Positions 17,471 to 25,991 of a DNA stretch of 64,000 nucleotides are shown in pieces. This stretch comes from Deltaproteobacteria bacterium. GTDB taxonomy: Bacteria; Myxococcota; JACPTQ01. The notes under the pieces are model-generated. The model was not told the origin of the DNA and searched no databases. It saw nothing but the letters and a program-made list of their open reading frames with translations. The first letter of the stretch is position 1, and every line of letters begins with the position of its first letter. A program made the translations under genes and the position numbers. The stretch lies in the NCBI GenBank assembly GCA_016192705.1, contig JACPTQ010000021.1:41968-105967 (forward strand). Reading direction: 5' to 3'.

Positions 17471-17955
17471 CGTCGACTGTTGAACCTGATCCCCGGATAA
17501 CGGAGAAGACTTCAGTGGGGCGGTCGGGGTTGGGCTCGCTCCGGCTCGCGGAAGTCCTCGGGTCTGAAATGAAACGTGAGTCCGCACGAAACGAATTAAA
17601 CACCATGAGAACGGCAATTACATGCCCCATCGGCACCTCGTTTGATAGGTCGTCGGCTGTCCGAGAGTCGTGGCAATGAAATCGATATGGCGAAGAGGGT
17701 CGTGATCGTCCCCCTACTCGTCGTCGTGCGCGTGCTCGTTTTCGTGCGCGTTTTACGAGCACGACGACGACAACGAGTACGAGGAGGAGGACGAGTAAGA
17801 GTTGGGAACGCTATTCTCAAAGGCTATTTTGGACAAGAGTTCGCGCGTCTCAAATCAGACCCGAGGACGTCGGCGCGCCGAAGCGGCACCTGCCGACCCT
17901 ACGCACGGAAAACACCTGGCCGCTTATCCGGGGATCGAGGGACTGTTGAACTTGT
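17471..17955. repeat. Composite repeat element with inverted arms, copy 1
   Basis: About 485 bases. Each end carries GATCCCCGGATAA followed, some 50-70 bases inward, by GTCCTCGGGTCTGA (left, 17558-17571) or its inverted counterpart TCAGACCCGAGGACGTCGGC (right, around 17855), so the arms are imperfect inverted repeats of about 85 bases. A second copy lies at 43361-43930 and a partial one at 63759-64000. The left arms of copies 1 and 2 also share GGGCGGTCGGGGTTGGGCTC and ATGAGAACGGCAATT. The middle (17700-17805) holds a CTCGTCGTCGT/ACGACGACGAC hairpin. No transposase is encoded. Confidence 0.8.
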
Positions 17956-17970
17956 CGCCGCGTCGAGGCT

Positions 17971-18495
17971 ATGAAGAAAGACATGCGGTCTGGTTTTTTT
18001 GCGCTGATTGGGAAGGCGGCTGGAATTGTTGCGGTGGGCGCGGGGCTTGGGCTCGGCGTCAACGCGCTGCGGGCGGACGGGCTGTCCCTCGGCGCCACGC
18101 GGCCGACGGTGGGCGACGACAAAAGTACGGCCGGCTCTTGTTCAGCAGGACCCACGACAAACGTCCCCGAAGCATCAATCGATGAGGCGCGCGCGCTCTA
18201 CGGAAAGCCTGGCGTCACGTTCGTCGACGCGCGAAGCCGTGCCGATTTTGAGCGCGGTCACGTTAAGGGCGCCGTGTTGCTCCCTTACGAAGCGGCGGCG
18301 GCCGCAGCCGGGCAAGCGAGCCTTCCTGTCCCAACGGACCATCGCCTCATCGTTTATTGCGAATACGTGAACTGCCAACTTTCGTCGCTTCTCGCGCAAC
18401 TCCTCTCGCAGAGCGGGTGCGAGCGCGTTCGCGTGCTGAAGGGGGGCTATCCCGCGTGGGCGAGCGCAGGGCTGCCAACGGGGACGGGGCCGTGA
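17971..18495 (+). CDS. Membrane-anchored rhodanese-like protein
   Basis: 174 residues: an N-terminal hydrophobic anchor (GFFALIGKAAGIVAVGAGLG), then a single rhodanese domain (residues 65-170) with VTFVDARSRADFERGHVKGA and a C-terminal VLKGGYPAWASAGLP signature. The expected active-site loop reads YCEYVNCQLS, with two cysteines four apart in place of the usual C-R-x-G-x-R; this suggests a non-standard sulfur or redox chemistry, or a thiol-disulfide role. The stop overlaps the start of the MauE/DoxX gene (GTGA), and such rhodanese-MauE pairs occur in bacteria. It starts 15 bases after a repeat element. Confidence 0.8.
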   Translation: MKKDMRSGFFALIGKAAGIVAVGAGLGLGVNALRADGLSLGATRPTVGDDKSTAGSCSAGPTTNVPEASIDEARALYGKPGVTFVDARSRADFERGHVKGAVLLPYEAAAAAAGQASLPVPTDHRLIVYCEYVNCQLSSLLAQLLSQSGCERVRVLKGGYPAWASAGLPTGTGP

Positions 18496-18995
18496 GCGAA
18501 TCTGCCGCGACATCGGGCGTCTCTTCCTCGTGCGCCGTCACGCGGTTCCTCGAAGGTCCAATCGTCCAAATCGCCGCGCGACTTGCGCTCGCCGCAATTT
18601 TTTTCTACGCGGCGATCCCGAAGATCGGCGACCCAGCCGCCTTCGCGCGCGACATCGCAAATTATCGACTCGTTCCCGAGGAGATGGTTTCGCCAGCGGC
18701 CGTGATGCTGCCGTGGATCGAACTTGTCACGGCGCTTTGTCTCGCCCTCGGCGTTTTGACGCGTGGCGCGGCGCTCGTTTGCGCGGTGCTTCTCGCGGCG
18801 TTCACCGCGGCGACCACAGCCGCCGTTTTGCGTGGCCTCAACATCGAGTGCGGCTGCTTCGGACAATCGGGGAGCGGCAACGCCGTGGGTTGGGGAACCG
18901 TCGTGCGCGACGCAGCATTCCTCGTGCCCGCCGTCCTTGTAGTTTTGTTCGATCGAGGCCGATACGGACTTGCAAAGGCCATTAAGAGACCGTGA
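18492..18995 (+). CDS. MauE/DoxX-family membrane protein
   Basis: 167 residues from GTG 18492. After a polar N-terminus there are four membrane helices (IVQIAARLALAAIFFYAAIP, AVMLPWIELVTALCLALGVL, AALVCAVLLAAFTAATTAAV and a last near VVRDAAFLVPAVLVVL). The motif NIECGCFGQSGSG between helices 3 and 4 is typical of MauE-type proteins, which are linked to electron transfer and disulfide formation. Translationally coupled to the rhodanese gene, so the two probably form a periplasm-facing thiol relay. DoxX is the alternative family label. Confidence 0.8.
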   Translation: MSESAATSGVSSSCAVTRFLEGPIVQIAARLALAAIFFYAAIPKIGDPAAFARDIANYRLVPEEMVSPAAVMLPWIELVTALCLALGVLTRGAALVCAVLLAAFTAATTAAVLRGLNIECGCFGQSGSGNAVGWGTVVRDAAFLVPAVLVVLFDRGRYGLAKAIKRP

Positions 18996-19072
18996 TTTCT
19001 TGTCTCCCGCGTTAGAAATCTGGTCAGCGGTCGTGTAGATTAAAGGTTGTTAACAAGAGTGGAGGGCGAGCG

Positions 19073-19636
19073 GTGAATTGGTCCGCGAAAGGGCTCATCG
19101 CGATCGTGGCGCTGGGGGCGCTGTCTCCCGGCGTTTCGGCATCGGTCGTCCGGTACCAAAGCGTCGCTGACCTCTCGCGTGCCGCAAGTGACATCGTGCT
19201 CGGCGTCGTGACGGCGCGCGTTTCATTTCGAGATTTCGGCCAGATCGTGACCCACACGACGGTTCGCGTCACGCGCGCGCTCAAAGGGAGTGGCACGCCG
19301 CGCGACGTCGTTGTGCGGCAAATGGGCGGGCGCGTCGGAGACGTCGCATCGTTTATCGAAGGTGATCCGGGCTTTCGCGTCGGCGAAGAGGTCGTCCTCT
19401 TTCTCGAGAAACGCGGCGCGACGCACACGCTGTTATCGCTTTCGCAGGCGAAGTTCACCGTGAAGACGGACCGCGCGGGGAACAGATTCGCCGTACGCGA
19501 TATGCGCGGACTCGTGCGCGTGCCGGGACCGTTGGCCGCTCAGTCGTCGGCGCTTGCACGACAGGTCGCGCGTCAAGGCGAGGGGTCGTTCATGCTCAAG
19601 GCACTTCTTGACGAGGTGTCTCGTGCAACAAAGTAG
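19073..19636 (+). CDS. Secreted partner protein encoded next to a matrixin
   Basis: 187 residues from GTG 19073, with a signal peptide (MNWSAKGLIAIVALGALSPG, cut near VSA). The mature part reads SVADLSRAASDIVLGVV, then THTTVRVTRALKGSGTPRDV, VVRQMGG and GEEVVLFLEKRG. This pattern, a predicted export protein with an LKG strand motif and RxGG loop, is often seen next to matrixin-like metalloproteases in myxobacteria (recollection, not checked). It overlaps the matrixin gene by 14 bases. The function is unknown; inhibitor or chaperone roles are guesses. Confidence 0.65.
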   Translation: MNWSAKGLIAIVALGALSPGVSASVVRYQSVADLSRAASDIVLGVVTARVSFRDFGQIVTHTTVRVTRALKGSGTPRDVVVRQMGGRVGDVASFIEGDPGFRVGEEVVLFLEKRGATHTLLSLSQAKFTVKTDRAGNRFAVRDMRGLVRVPGPLAAQSSALARQVARQGEGSFMLKALLDEVSRATK

Positions 19637-20795
19637 CCGCATCGGCCAGGTGCGGGCTGCCGCCCTCGCCCTCGGACTTCTTCTTGTTTTTCCGCGCGGC
19701 GCTTGGTCGTTCTCAATTCTCGGCTACAAGTGGCCATCCTTGCCGGTCACGTACTACCTCTCAACAACGTCAAACGACCTCGGCGCCACGCTCTCGATAC
19801 AAGTCGTTCAAAACGCGTTCGCGAGTTGGTCGGCGCCCAGCTGCTCCGGTTTTCAGTCGACGTATTTGGGCGGTTACGTGTCCGGCGTGGACGGAACCGT
19901 GATTTGGAACGAATCGTCGTGGGGTTACGGATCGGGCGTCATCGGCGTCATGGTGCCGTATGTCACAGGGTCGCCACCCAACCAGACTTTTACGGATGCC
20001 GTGATCCAGTTTAACGGGGTTGACTTTAATTGGACGACGAATCCCGTTGGGGTGAACGACGTCGATTCAGAGAGTATCGCCGCGCACGAGATTGGCCATT
20101 TGCTCGGGCTTGGGCATTCGTCGAATCCCAATGCGACGATGTACTTCGAGTACGCGGGTGGGACCGGTATGCGGTCGCTCGACGACGACGACATAAAGGG
20201 CGCGTGTTATCTCTACCCGGACGCTGGGCAGAGTGGGGGCGTCGACGCGGGCGCGGATGCGGGAGCCGGTACGGATGCGGGCGCGGATGCGGGGATGGGC
20301 GGCGATGCGGGTGCGGACGCGGGTGCCGACGCTGGGGCGGGCGCCGATGCGGGAGCGGGTGCGGACGCTGGAATACCCCCCGAGCCCAAGAATCTCGGCG
20401 ACACCTGCGCGTCGTTCGTCGAGTGCATGAGCGAAATGTGCGCAGACCTTCCCGACAAGTCGCGACGTTTTTGCACGGCCCGCTGTTTCTTTGATTTCCA
20501 TTGCCCGTCAACGATGTTTTGCGGGTATATCTTCGGGGGGCTCTCGGCGTGCGTCAACAGAACCGAAAGCGCGTCGAGTCCGCCGTACACGTGGGACGCT
20601 GGGACACCGACCGATGCGGGTGCCGACGCCGGCGTGGATGCGGGCTCATCGAGTGGAGGAGGCGGCGGTGGTGGCGGTGGAAAGGGCGGGTGCGCGCTCA
20701 CCTTCGAGCCGTCGCCGTCGGTTGGGCTGTTCTTGGCCGTCATGGCGCTCTTGATCTGGGGTGCGCGCGGACGAAAGCGGATGCGGGAGCGGTAG
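19623..20795 (+). CDS. Secreted matrixin-family zinc metalloprotease with MYXO-CTERM-like tail
   Basis: 390 residues from GTG 19623. Signal peptide (VRAAALALGLLLVFPRGAWS), then a matrixin catalytic domain: AGVNDVDSESIAAHEIGHLL-type segment with HEIGHLLGLGHS (HExxHxxGxxH zinc site, about residue 160) and a met-turn in NPNATMYF. It is followed by an Asp-Ala-Gly-rich linker (residues 205-255), a Cys-rich segment (CASFVECMSEMCADL), a poly-Gly stretch, and a C-terminal Cys, hydrophobic helix and basic tail (GARGRKRMRER) resembling MYXO-CTERM sorting signals. It overlaps its upstream partner by 14 bases. It ends 6 bases before the convergent beta-propeller gene. Confidence 0.85.
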   Translation: MQQSSRIGQVRAAALALGLLLVFPRGAWSFSILGYKWPSLPVTYYLSTTSNDLGATLSIQVVQNAFASWSAPSCSGFQSTYLGGYVSGVDGTVIWNESSWGYGSGVIGVMVPYVTGSPPNQTFTDAVIQFNGVDFNWTTNPVGVNDVDSESIAAHEIGHLLGLGHSSNPNATMYFEYAGGTGMRSLDDDDIKGACYLYPDAGQSGGVDAGADAGAGTDAGADAGMGGDAGADAGADAGAGADAGAGADAGIPPEPKNLGDTCASFVECMSEMCADLPDKSRRFCTARCFFDFHCPSTMFCGYIFGGLSACVNRTESASSPPYTWDAGTPTDAGADAGVDAGSSSGGGGGGGGGKGGCALTFEPSPSVGLFLAVMALLIWGARGRKRMRER

Positions 20796-20801
20796 CGAAA
20801 A

Positions 20802-23744
20802 TTACGGCGCGATAACGGTTGGCGTCGGCAAGCTCCAGAGCGCGAGCGACTCGACACCGTAGTAACCACTCGCGAAGTGCGCGACGCCACCCGCGATCGT
20901 CACGCGTTCAACCCAGCCCTGCGTGCGGAACGCGCGATCGAAGACCGGCCGGTCCGGGTTCGATACGTCGTAAATCGACAACCCGTTCATGTATCCATCC
21001 GACACGAACGCGTAGCCATTCTCGGCGCCGACGAGCCAACCGTAACCCGTTGTGACGGCGCTTCCTCGCGCCGCGATCGCACGCGGGTTTCGCACGTCGA
21101 CAATCTGCAGATAGTACCCCGGGTTCCCGCGACTGTTCGCGCGGCTGTAGTCGTAGCTGACGGTATAAAAGAACCCGTTCGAAAAGCGCGGCCAATAGTT
21201 GTACCCCGGAATCGACGTCGTGCTGCGAAGGTAAGCCGCGTCTCCGATCAGCGCGAGTGCATAGAACTTCGTCGTGCTTTGCCCGCCCGAGTACTCCGAC
21301 AGCATCGTATAGATGTAGCGGCCGTCGGCCGATGCTTCGAGGAATTGCCCGGGGATATTGACGGCGGTGCGCACGACCGGCACGCGCGGATTCGAGAGGT
21401 CGATGCGGTTCAAAAAGTAGCGCGTCCCGATCCCCTGCATGTAATCGTAATGCGTGAGATAAGCGTAAGTGCCGCGCGCCTTGAGCCCCCACGCCCACTG
21501 CGCTTGAAGCTGCACGGTCGACGCGAGCGCCGGCGCGTCCGGGTCCGACGCATCGACGATCGTCAGTTCGTGCGGGTCTCGATCGTAGTGGCAGTTGCTT
21601 CGGCCGCCAACGCCGTCGCACACGTAGCGATAATCGCCGTTTCGATGGAAGACGATTGTTGTGCCGTTCACGAGCGCGATTTCGTTTCCGTAGCCCCAGT
21701 AGTCCCAGTAGTACGGCGAAATGTACGTGTAGCGCGGAAGCGTGAGCGACCCGCGAAGCCGCGGCGCCGTTGGTGTCGAGAAGTCGACGACCTGAATTTT
21801 CGTCGCCTGCGATTCGCTGTCCGACGACGCGACGTAAGCCAAGTTCCCATTTCGCAAGTACTTCGCGTTTGGCGCGCCGACGTGGATTCGCGCAACGGGG
21901 CTTGCCGCGTTCGGGTCGTCGACCCGCGTCACGACGAGCTCTGTGTCGCCCTCAATCCATGAGCCCGCAAACTGCAGCGCGTACGTCCCGTCGAGCACAT
22001 CGAACGAGTGCACGTTGCGCGCGAGATCGATGACCGCCTTTGTCACCGGGTTGTCGCGGTCGGTCGCGTCGACGACTTGGAATTTTTCGTTGCCGATTGT
22101 GAGGATGCGCGATGCGAACGGCATGGCGCGCAGAACCGACCCGACGCCGCGGATGTTCCCGCGCTTTGTGAGGGTGTCCGCGGTGAAGTCCATCATCTGA
22201 ACGCCCGATTCGTACGAATACGACGAGCGCTTCCATACTTGCCACGGGATGAGGATGAGCCCCATGTCGTCGAGCACTTTGAAAATCTTTTGGAAGTCGT
22301 CGCGGTCGCCGGGGAGCCAGCCCCAGCCGTCGGCGCCAAAAATCTCGCGCTTGATAAGCGTCGGGTGCGCGAGGTCGGCGACGTTGAAGAGCGACACGGC
22401 GAAGTTGCGCGCGACGTTGCCAGCGTTGTTGTTCTCGGTGTGAATCCCGAGCGCGACGAGGCGGTCGCCGCGCGGCTCGATGTGCATGAGGAAGCCCGGC
22501 ATTTCGAGTTGCCCCTTGAGCGTCGGGCGCGCGGGATCAGCGAGGTCGACCGTCCACAGTGGGTCGTAGTTCTGCGCGGTCACGAGGTAGCCGCGATCGC
22601 GATCAAACCGAGCCGCGGTCAGTCGTTCGTTGCCCGTGTTGATTTCGAGCTTGCCCAGCGGCTGTATCGTGTCGCGGTTTACGAACTTGAACGTGCGAAG
22701 CGTCTGCAGGCCCGATGACCACTGGTCGGTCGTGATGAGGCGGAACGTGTCGCCGTAGCGGTCCATGCTCCAGCGGTCCATGACCCAGCCGTCGGTTTTG
22801 AACGACGCGCCCATGCGAATCGTTCCCGCGGGATCGGTGATGTCGAGGTACGTGATCGCCGCCTGATAGCAGCTCGACCGATTGGTCGAACAATTTTGCC
22901 AGTTGTACTCCGATTGCGCGAGGAAGATCCCCTCCTGCGTCACGTTGATGTGGCTTTGGTAGCCGTTCGACGGAAAGTTTTTCTCGTCGACCTTAACAAT
23001 GTTTGCGGGGTCGGCAATGTTGACCGACACCACGGTTGTGCGGTCGACGGGCTGCGTCCCATTCTGGTTGTCCCAATAGCGGTAGTACCAGCTGTACTCG
23101 TTCGAGACGACATAGAGAACCGAACCGACGATGCGGCTGTCTTCGACCTCGCCCGGGAACTCGAAACGATTCTTGACGAACGGCTGCGCGGGAGTTTGCA
23201 CGTTCACGACCGTGAGCGTTGAACCGTGGAAAACGCCGGGCGTGTCGTCGGCGCGGCGCCACCAGCGGTAATAGTCCGACACGAGGACGTAAGCGTTGCC
23301 ATCGCGCACGTACATTTCGACGGGGCGACCATAGAAGGGAACGCGCGACACGAGGCGCGGTGAATCGGGCGTGGTGAGGTCGATGACTTGGAGCCCGCGG
23401 TAGGCGTTCAAAACGTAGAGGTGGTTCCCGAACGCTTTCACAATGTCGGACTCTTCGATGGCGCGCACGGGGTTCGAGGCACCGCCACCCGCACCGGCGG
23501 CTGTGGGAGCCGCGGCGCCCGCTGTGCCCGCGGCGTCGGTCGACGTGCGGCCACCCGCTTCGCCCGCGCCCTGTCCCGCTGTGGAAAAACTGCTCTCGCC
23601 GGTCGCAGTTTCTTCGGCTGTTCCAACCGGCGGTCGTTCGAGCGGGGGAATGCCGTTGTCGCCGGGGGGCGTTATTCCGCCCTGGCAAGCCGCAAGAAAA
23701 GCAAGAGTCGCTAGAGTGGTAACAGAGCGTACGAGACCTTTCAT
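20802..23744 (-). CDS. Secreted beta-propeller lipoprotein
   Basis: 980 residues from ATG 23744 (AAAGGAGCTCTC upstream). Lipoprotein signal MKGLVRSVTTLATLAFLAAC with lipobox LAAC, then a Pro/Gly/Thr-rich linker to about residue 100. The rest is a string of beta-propeller-type units with recurring VIDLTTPDSPRLVSR, VVNVQTPAQPFVK and IYDVSNPDRPVFDR motifs (LVIVD-like repeats), typical of the C-terminal beta-propeller family of secreted proteins. Such proteins are usually cell-surface binding scaffolds; no enzymatic residues are recognised. It converges on the matrixin gene. Confidence 0.85.
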   Translation of the reverse strand: MKGLVRSVTTLATLAFLAACQGGITPPGDNGIPPLERPPVGTAEETATGESSFSTAGQGAGEAGGRTSTDAAGTAGAAAPTAAGAGGGASNPVRAIEESDIVKAFGNHLYVLNAYRGLQVIDLTTPDSPRLVSRVPFYGRPVEMYVRDGNAYVLVSDYYRWWRRADDTPGVFHGSTLTVVNVQTPAQPFVKNRFEFPGEVEDSRIVGSVLYVVSNEYSWYYRYWDNQNGTQPVDRTTVVSVNIADPANIVKVDEKNFPSNGYQSHINVTQEGIFLAQSEYNWQNCSTNRSSCYQAAITYLDITDPAGTIRMGASFKTDGWVMDRWSMDRYGDTFRLITTDQWSSGLQTLRTFKFVNRDTIQPLGKLEINTGNERLTAARFDRDRGYLVTAQNYDPLWTVDLADPARPTLKGQLEMPGFLMHIEPRGDRLVALGIHTENNNAGNVARNFAVSLFNVADLAHPTLIKREIFGADGWGWLPGDRDDFQKIFKVLDDMGLILIPWQVWKRSSYSYESGVQMMDFTADTLTKRGNIRGVGSVLRAMPFASRILTIGNEKFQVVDATDRDNPVTKAVIDLARNVHSFDVLDGTYALQFAGSWIEGDTELVVTRVDDPNAASPVARIHVGAPNAKYLRNGNLAYVASSDSESQATKIQVVDFSTPTAPRLRGSLTLPRYTYISPYYWDYWGYGNEIALVNGTTIVFHRNGDYRYVCDGVGGRSNCHYDRDPHELTIVDASDPDAPALASTVQLQAQWAWGLKARGTYAYLTHYDYMQGIGTRYFLNRIDLSNPRVPVVRTAVNIPGQFLEASADGRYIYTMLSEYSGGQSTTKFYALALIGDAAYLRSTTSIPGYNYWPRFSNGFFYTVSYDYSRANSRGNPGYYLQIVDVRNPRAIAARGSAVTTGYGWLVGAENGYAFVSDGYMNGLSIYDVSNPDRPVFDRAFRTQGWVERVTIAGGVAHFASGYYGVESLALWSLPTPTVIAP

Positions 23745-24095
23745 GAGAGCTCCTTTATGACGCGGGCCAATGGCCATGACTGCACTGAGGTTTCGTTGAG
23801 CAATCGCGAGGCCATAGTCCAATCTCCTATTATTCGAGGGTTTTCTTATGGATTGCGTCCAAAACTGTCAGTCTCCGTCAAATAGAGAAGCGAGGAGTCT
23901 ACGGATTCACCGAGCGTTTGTAAATCCATCACATGGGGTCATCGGACTTTCACGGTTTGGTTAGCGTGTGGGGTAGGTCGACCCCACGGTTTCGCTCGCG
24001 CCACAGAGAAACCCGCTGAAATCACGGGCGCCAAGCGCGATTCTGATGGCATCGAACCTGCTTTCTACAAGTCGCGGTGCGGAGGGAAAGGGATC
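23745..24095. other. Intergenic region between divergent genes, with one hairpin
   Basis: Contains the 5' regions of the divergent beta-propeller lipoprotein (start 23744) and PP2C phosphatase (start 24096). A perfect inverted repeat GTGGGGT-AGGTCG-ACCCCAC lies at 23968-23987, without a T-run, so an operator is more likely than a terminator. No RNA gene, ORF of interest or repeat shared with other parts of the window was found. Confidence 0.5.
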
Positions 24096-24866
24096 ATGTT
24101 CGACTCTAATTCACCGGGGACCGGCGAATACAGGCTGATACAGGGCCGGCCGCTTCGGTATGGCGCGGCAAGCGAGACCGGGCATGTTCGCCTTCGCAAC
24201 GAAGATGCGTACGGGCTTTTCCCGGAGCACGGGCTTTTTGTTGTGGCCGACGGGCTTGGCGGGCACGCGGGGGGCGAAGTGGCGAGCCGGACGGCCGTTC
24301 GCGCGATGGGCGATTTTTTTCTGGCGACGGCAGATGGCGATGCGGGCGATGGGCGCGAGCGGGCCCTGGCGGCGGTCAAATTCGCAAACACGATCATATG
24401 GAATATGGCGCTCGCCGACGACGATCTGGGCGGGATGGGAACGACGATAGCGGCAATTGCCGTTGACAGCGTGACGCGGCGGGTGGTTTGCGCGCACGTT
24501 GGCGACAGCCGAATCTACCGCGTGTCGGACGGGAAGCTTACGCGGCTCACGCGGGATCATTCGCTGGCGCGACTTCTGTTTTTGTCGGACCGCGAGGCGA
24601 AGCGAAGTCTTGTCGGGTCGACGCTTTTTCGTGCGCTTGGAACGCATTCAACGGTTGAGGTTGAGGTTTCTGACGAGGCCGCGCGAATCGGCGACCGATT
24701 TGTTTTGGCGTCGGACGGGCTCACGCATGAATTGAATGATGACGAGATCCAATCGGTTGTCACGGTGGGTGTCGCGGGCCCCGCTGAAACGGCGCGACGG
24801 CTCGTCAACGCGGCGCTCAAAAAGGGTGGACGCGATAACGTCACCATCGTCGTCGCGGACGTTTAA
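24096..24866 (+). CDS. PP2C-type serine/threonine protein phosphatase
   Basis: 256 residues of bacterial PP2C (Stp1/PrpC type), which dephosphorylates Ser/Thr-phosphorylated proteins with two metal ions. Motifs in order: ASETGHVRLRNEDAYGLF (motif 1, metal-binding Asp), FVVADGLGGHAGGEVASRTA (motif 2), GMGTTIAAIAV, CAHVGDSRIYRVSDGKL, LTRDHSLAR, and the C-terminal VLASDGLTHELNDDEI and GGRDNVTIVVADV. All metal ligands appear present. No cognate Hanks-type kinase is in the window, so its target is unknown. FHA domains at 35047 and 48476 could read its phosphorylation network, a speculative link. Confidence 0.9.
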   Translation: MFDSNSPGTGEYRLIQGRPLRYGAASETGHVRLRNEDAYGLFPEHGLFVVADGLGGHAGGEVASRTAVRAMGDFFLATADGDAGDGRERALAAVKFANTIIWNMALADDDLGGMGTTIAAIAVDSVTRRVVCAHVGDSRIYRVSDGKLTRLTRDHSLARLLFLSDREAKRSLVGSTLFRALGTHSTVEVEVSDEAARIGDRFVLASDGLTHELNDDEIQSVVTVGVAGPAETARRLVNAALKKGGRDNVTIVVADV

Positions 24867-24922
24867 GTTTCAACTCTCGGCACGACTGCAACAGCCGAGC
24901 GGTTGCGGTCGATAACCTTCCT

Positions 24923-25651
24923 ATGTGGAGTTTATTGCGACGAGGCGCGAGCGCCCTTGGCGAAGCGTTTTTCCCGACAGTATGTGTTGGGTGTCGCCAA
25001 GTGGTTCTGGGCGGAGCGCTGCCGATTTGCGACGCGTGCGACGAAACGATCGAGAGGATCGGCGCGTCGCGTTGCTCCATTTGCGCGCGCCGGTTTGTCG
25101 CGGGCGCGGCGGTTGTGTGCGGGACCTGCTCGTCGTCGCCGCCGACTTTCGCGCGTGGCTCGGCCTATTGTGTTCACGGTGGCGCTGTGGCTGCGGCGAT
25201 CGCGCGGTTCAAATATGGTGGTGAGGAGTCGCTGGCGCGTCCGCTTGGTCGGCTCGTTCGAGCGGCGTTCGAGGCGTGTGGTCATGGCGGCGCGTTCGAC
25301 GTCGTCGTGCCGGTCCCACTGCACATCCGCCGTTTGCGGTCTCGTGGGTTCAATCAGGCCGTCCTCTTGGTGCGTCATCTCGGAATCAAGTCGGCGAAGA
25401 TCGGCGTTTCGTTGATTGAGCGCGTTCGAGATACGCCACCGCAAACGGGGCTTTCGGCGCGCGAGCGCCGCGTGAACGTTGCGAGAGCCTTTCGGATGCG
25501 CCCGGGGCTTGAGAAGCAGGTCGTGGGTGCACGCGTTTTACTGGTTGATGATGTGCTGACAACGGGAGCAACAGCGAACGAGTGCGCGCGCGTTTTGCGG
25601 AATGCGGGCGCCACGGACGTTTGCGTCGCGGTTGTCTCGCGCGCAGAGTAA
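24923..25651 (+). CDS. comF: ComF family phosphoribosyltransferase-like protein
   Basis: 242 residues. The N-terminus has Zn-ribbon-type cysteine pairs (CVGCRQ, CDACDE, CSICAR, CGTCSS) and the C-terminal half a type I phosphoribosyltransferase domain with the double-psi motif FDVVVPVPLH, RGFNQAVLL and the PRPP loop VLLVDDVLTTGATANE. ComF proteins act in DNA uptake during natural transformation and relatives occur in many non-competent bacteria. The neighbouring genes do not add evidence of competence. Convergent with the DUF721 gene, 4-base gap. Confidence 0.9.
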   Translation: MWSLLRRGASALGEAFFPTVCVGCRQVVLGGALPICDACDETIERIGASRCSICARRFVAGAAVVCGTCSSSPPTFARGSAYCVHGGAVAAAIARFKYGGEESLARPLGRLVRAAFEACGHGGAFDVVVPVPLHIRRLRSRGFNQAVLLVRHLGIKSAKIGVSLIERVRDTPPQTGLSARERRVNVARAFRMRPGLEKQVVGARVLLVDDVLTTGATANECARVLRNAGATDVCVAVVSRAE

Positions 25652-25655
25652 CGCG

Positions 25656-25991
25656 CTACGACTCCAAGAATCGCACCTCTTTGATGCGCGTCGAACCGGT
25701 CGCTCGCACGACGGCGGCACGGATGGCTTCCGCGAGCGGCGCGAGGGCGAAGCGGGCCTCGCGACTTTGCGGACGGAGCCACAACGTCCCGCCTCGAATC
25801 GAAACGGGGACCGCAAATCGCGAGACCTCGGGCGCGACGATGTTGGTCCAACGGGCGATGACGAAGTCAGAAAAAAAATCGGCGGGGAGATTCACGGCCG
25901 CGAGCGCGTCGTCGATGAGTCGCTCCGATGCCATCATTCGTTTGCGACGCGCTAATGACGGCCTGAAAACCCGTGTCGGAGGCGGGCTCAC
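25656..25991 (-). CDS. DUF721/DciA-like protein
   Basis: 111 residues from GTG 25991, overlapping the upstream stop (GTGA). DUF721 pattern: FFSDFVIARWTNIVAPEVS, FAVPVSIRGGTLWLRP, SREARFALAPLAEAIRAAV and a final RIKEVRFLES. DciA, a DUF721 protein, is the replicative helicase loader/operator in many bacteria lacking DnaC. The gene is short compared with DciA proper and may be a paralogue. It is co-transcribed with a receiver-like protein. Confidence 0.7.
   Translation of the reverse strand: MSPPPTRVFRPSLARRKRMMASERLIDDALAAVNLPADFFSDFVIARWTNIVAPEVSRFAVPVSIRGGTLWLRPQSREARFALAPLAEAIRAAVVRATGSTRIKEVRFLES

Noticed and set aside
20230..20370. Tandem DNA repeat resembling a CRISPR array
   Set aside because: It codes for an Asp-Ala-Gly linker of the matrixin; units are short and there are no spacers or cas genes.
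23968..23987. Hairpin as a transcription terminator
   Set aside because: There is no T-run after the stem and it lies between divergent 5' ends.
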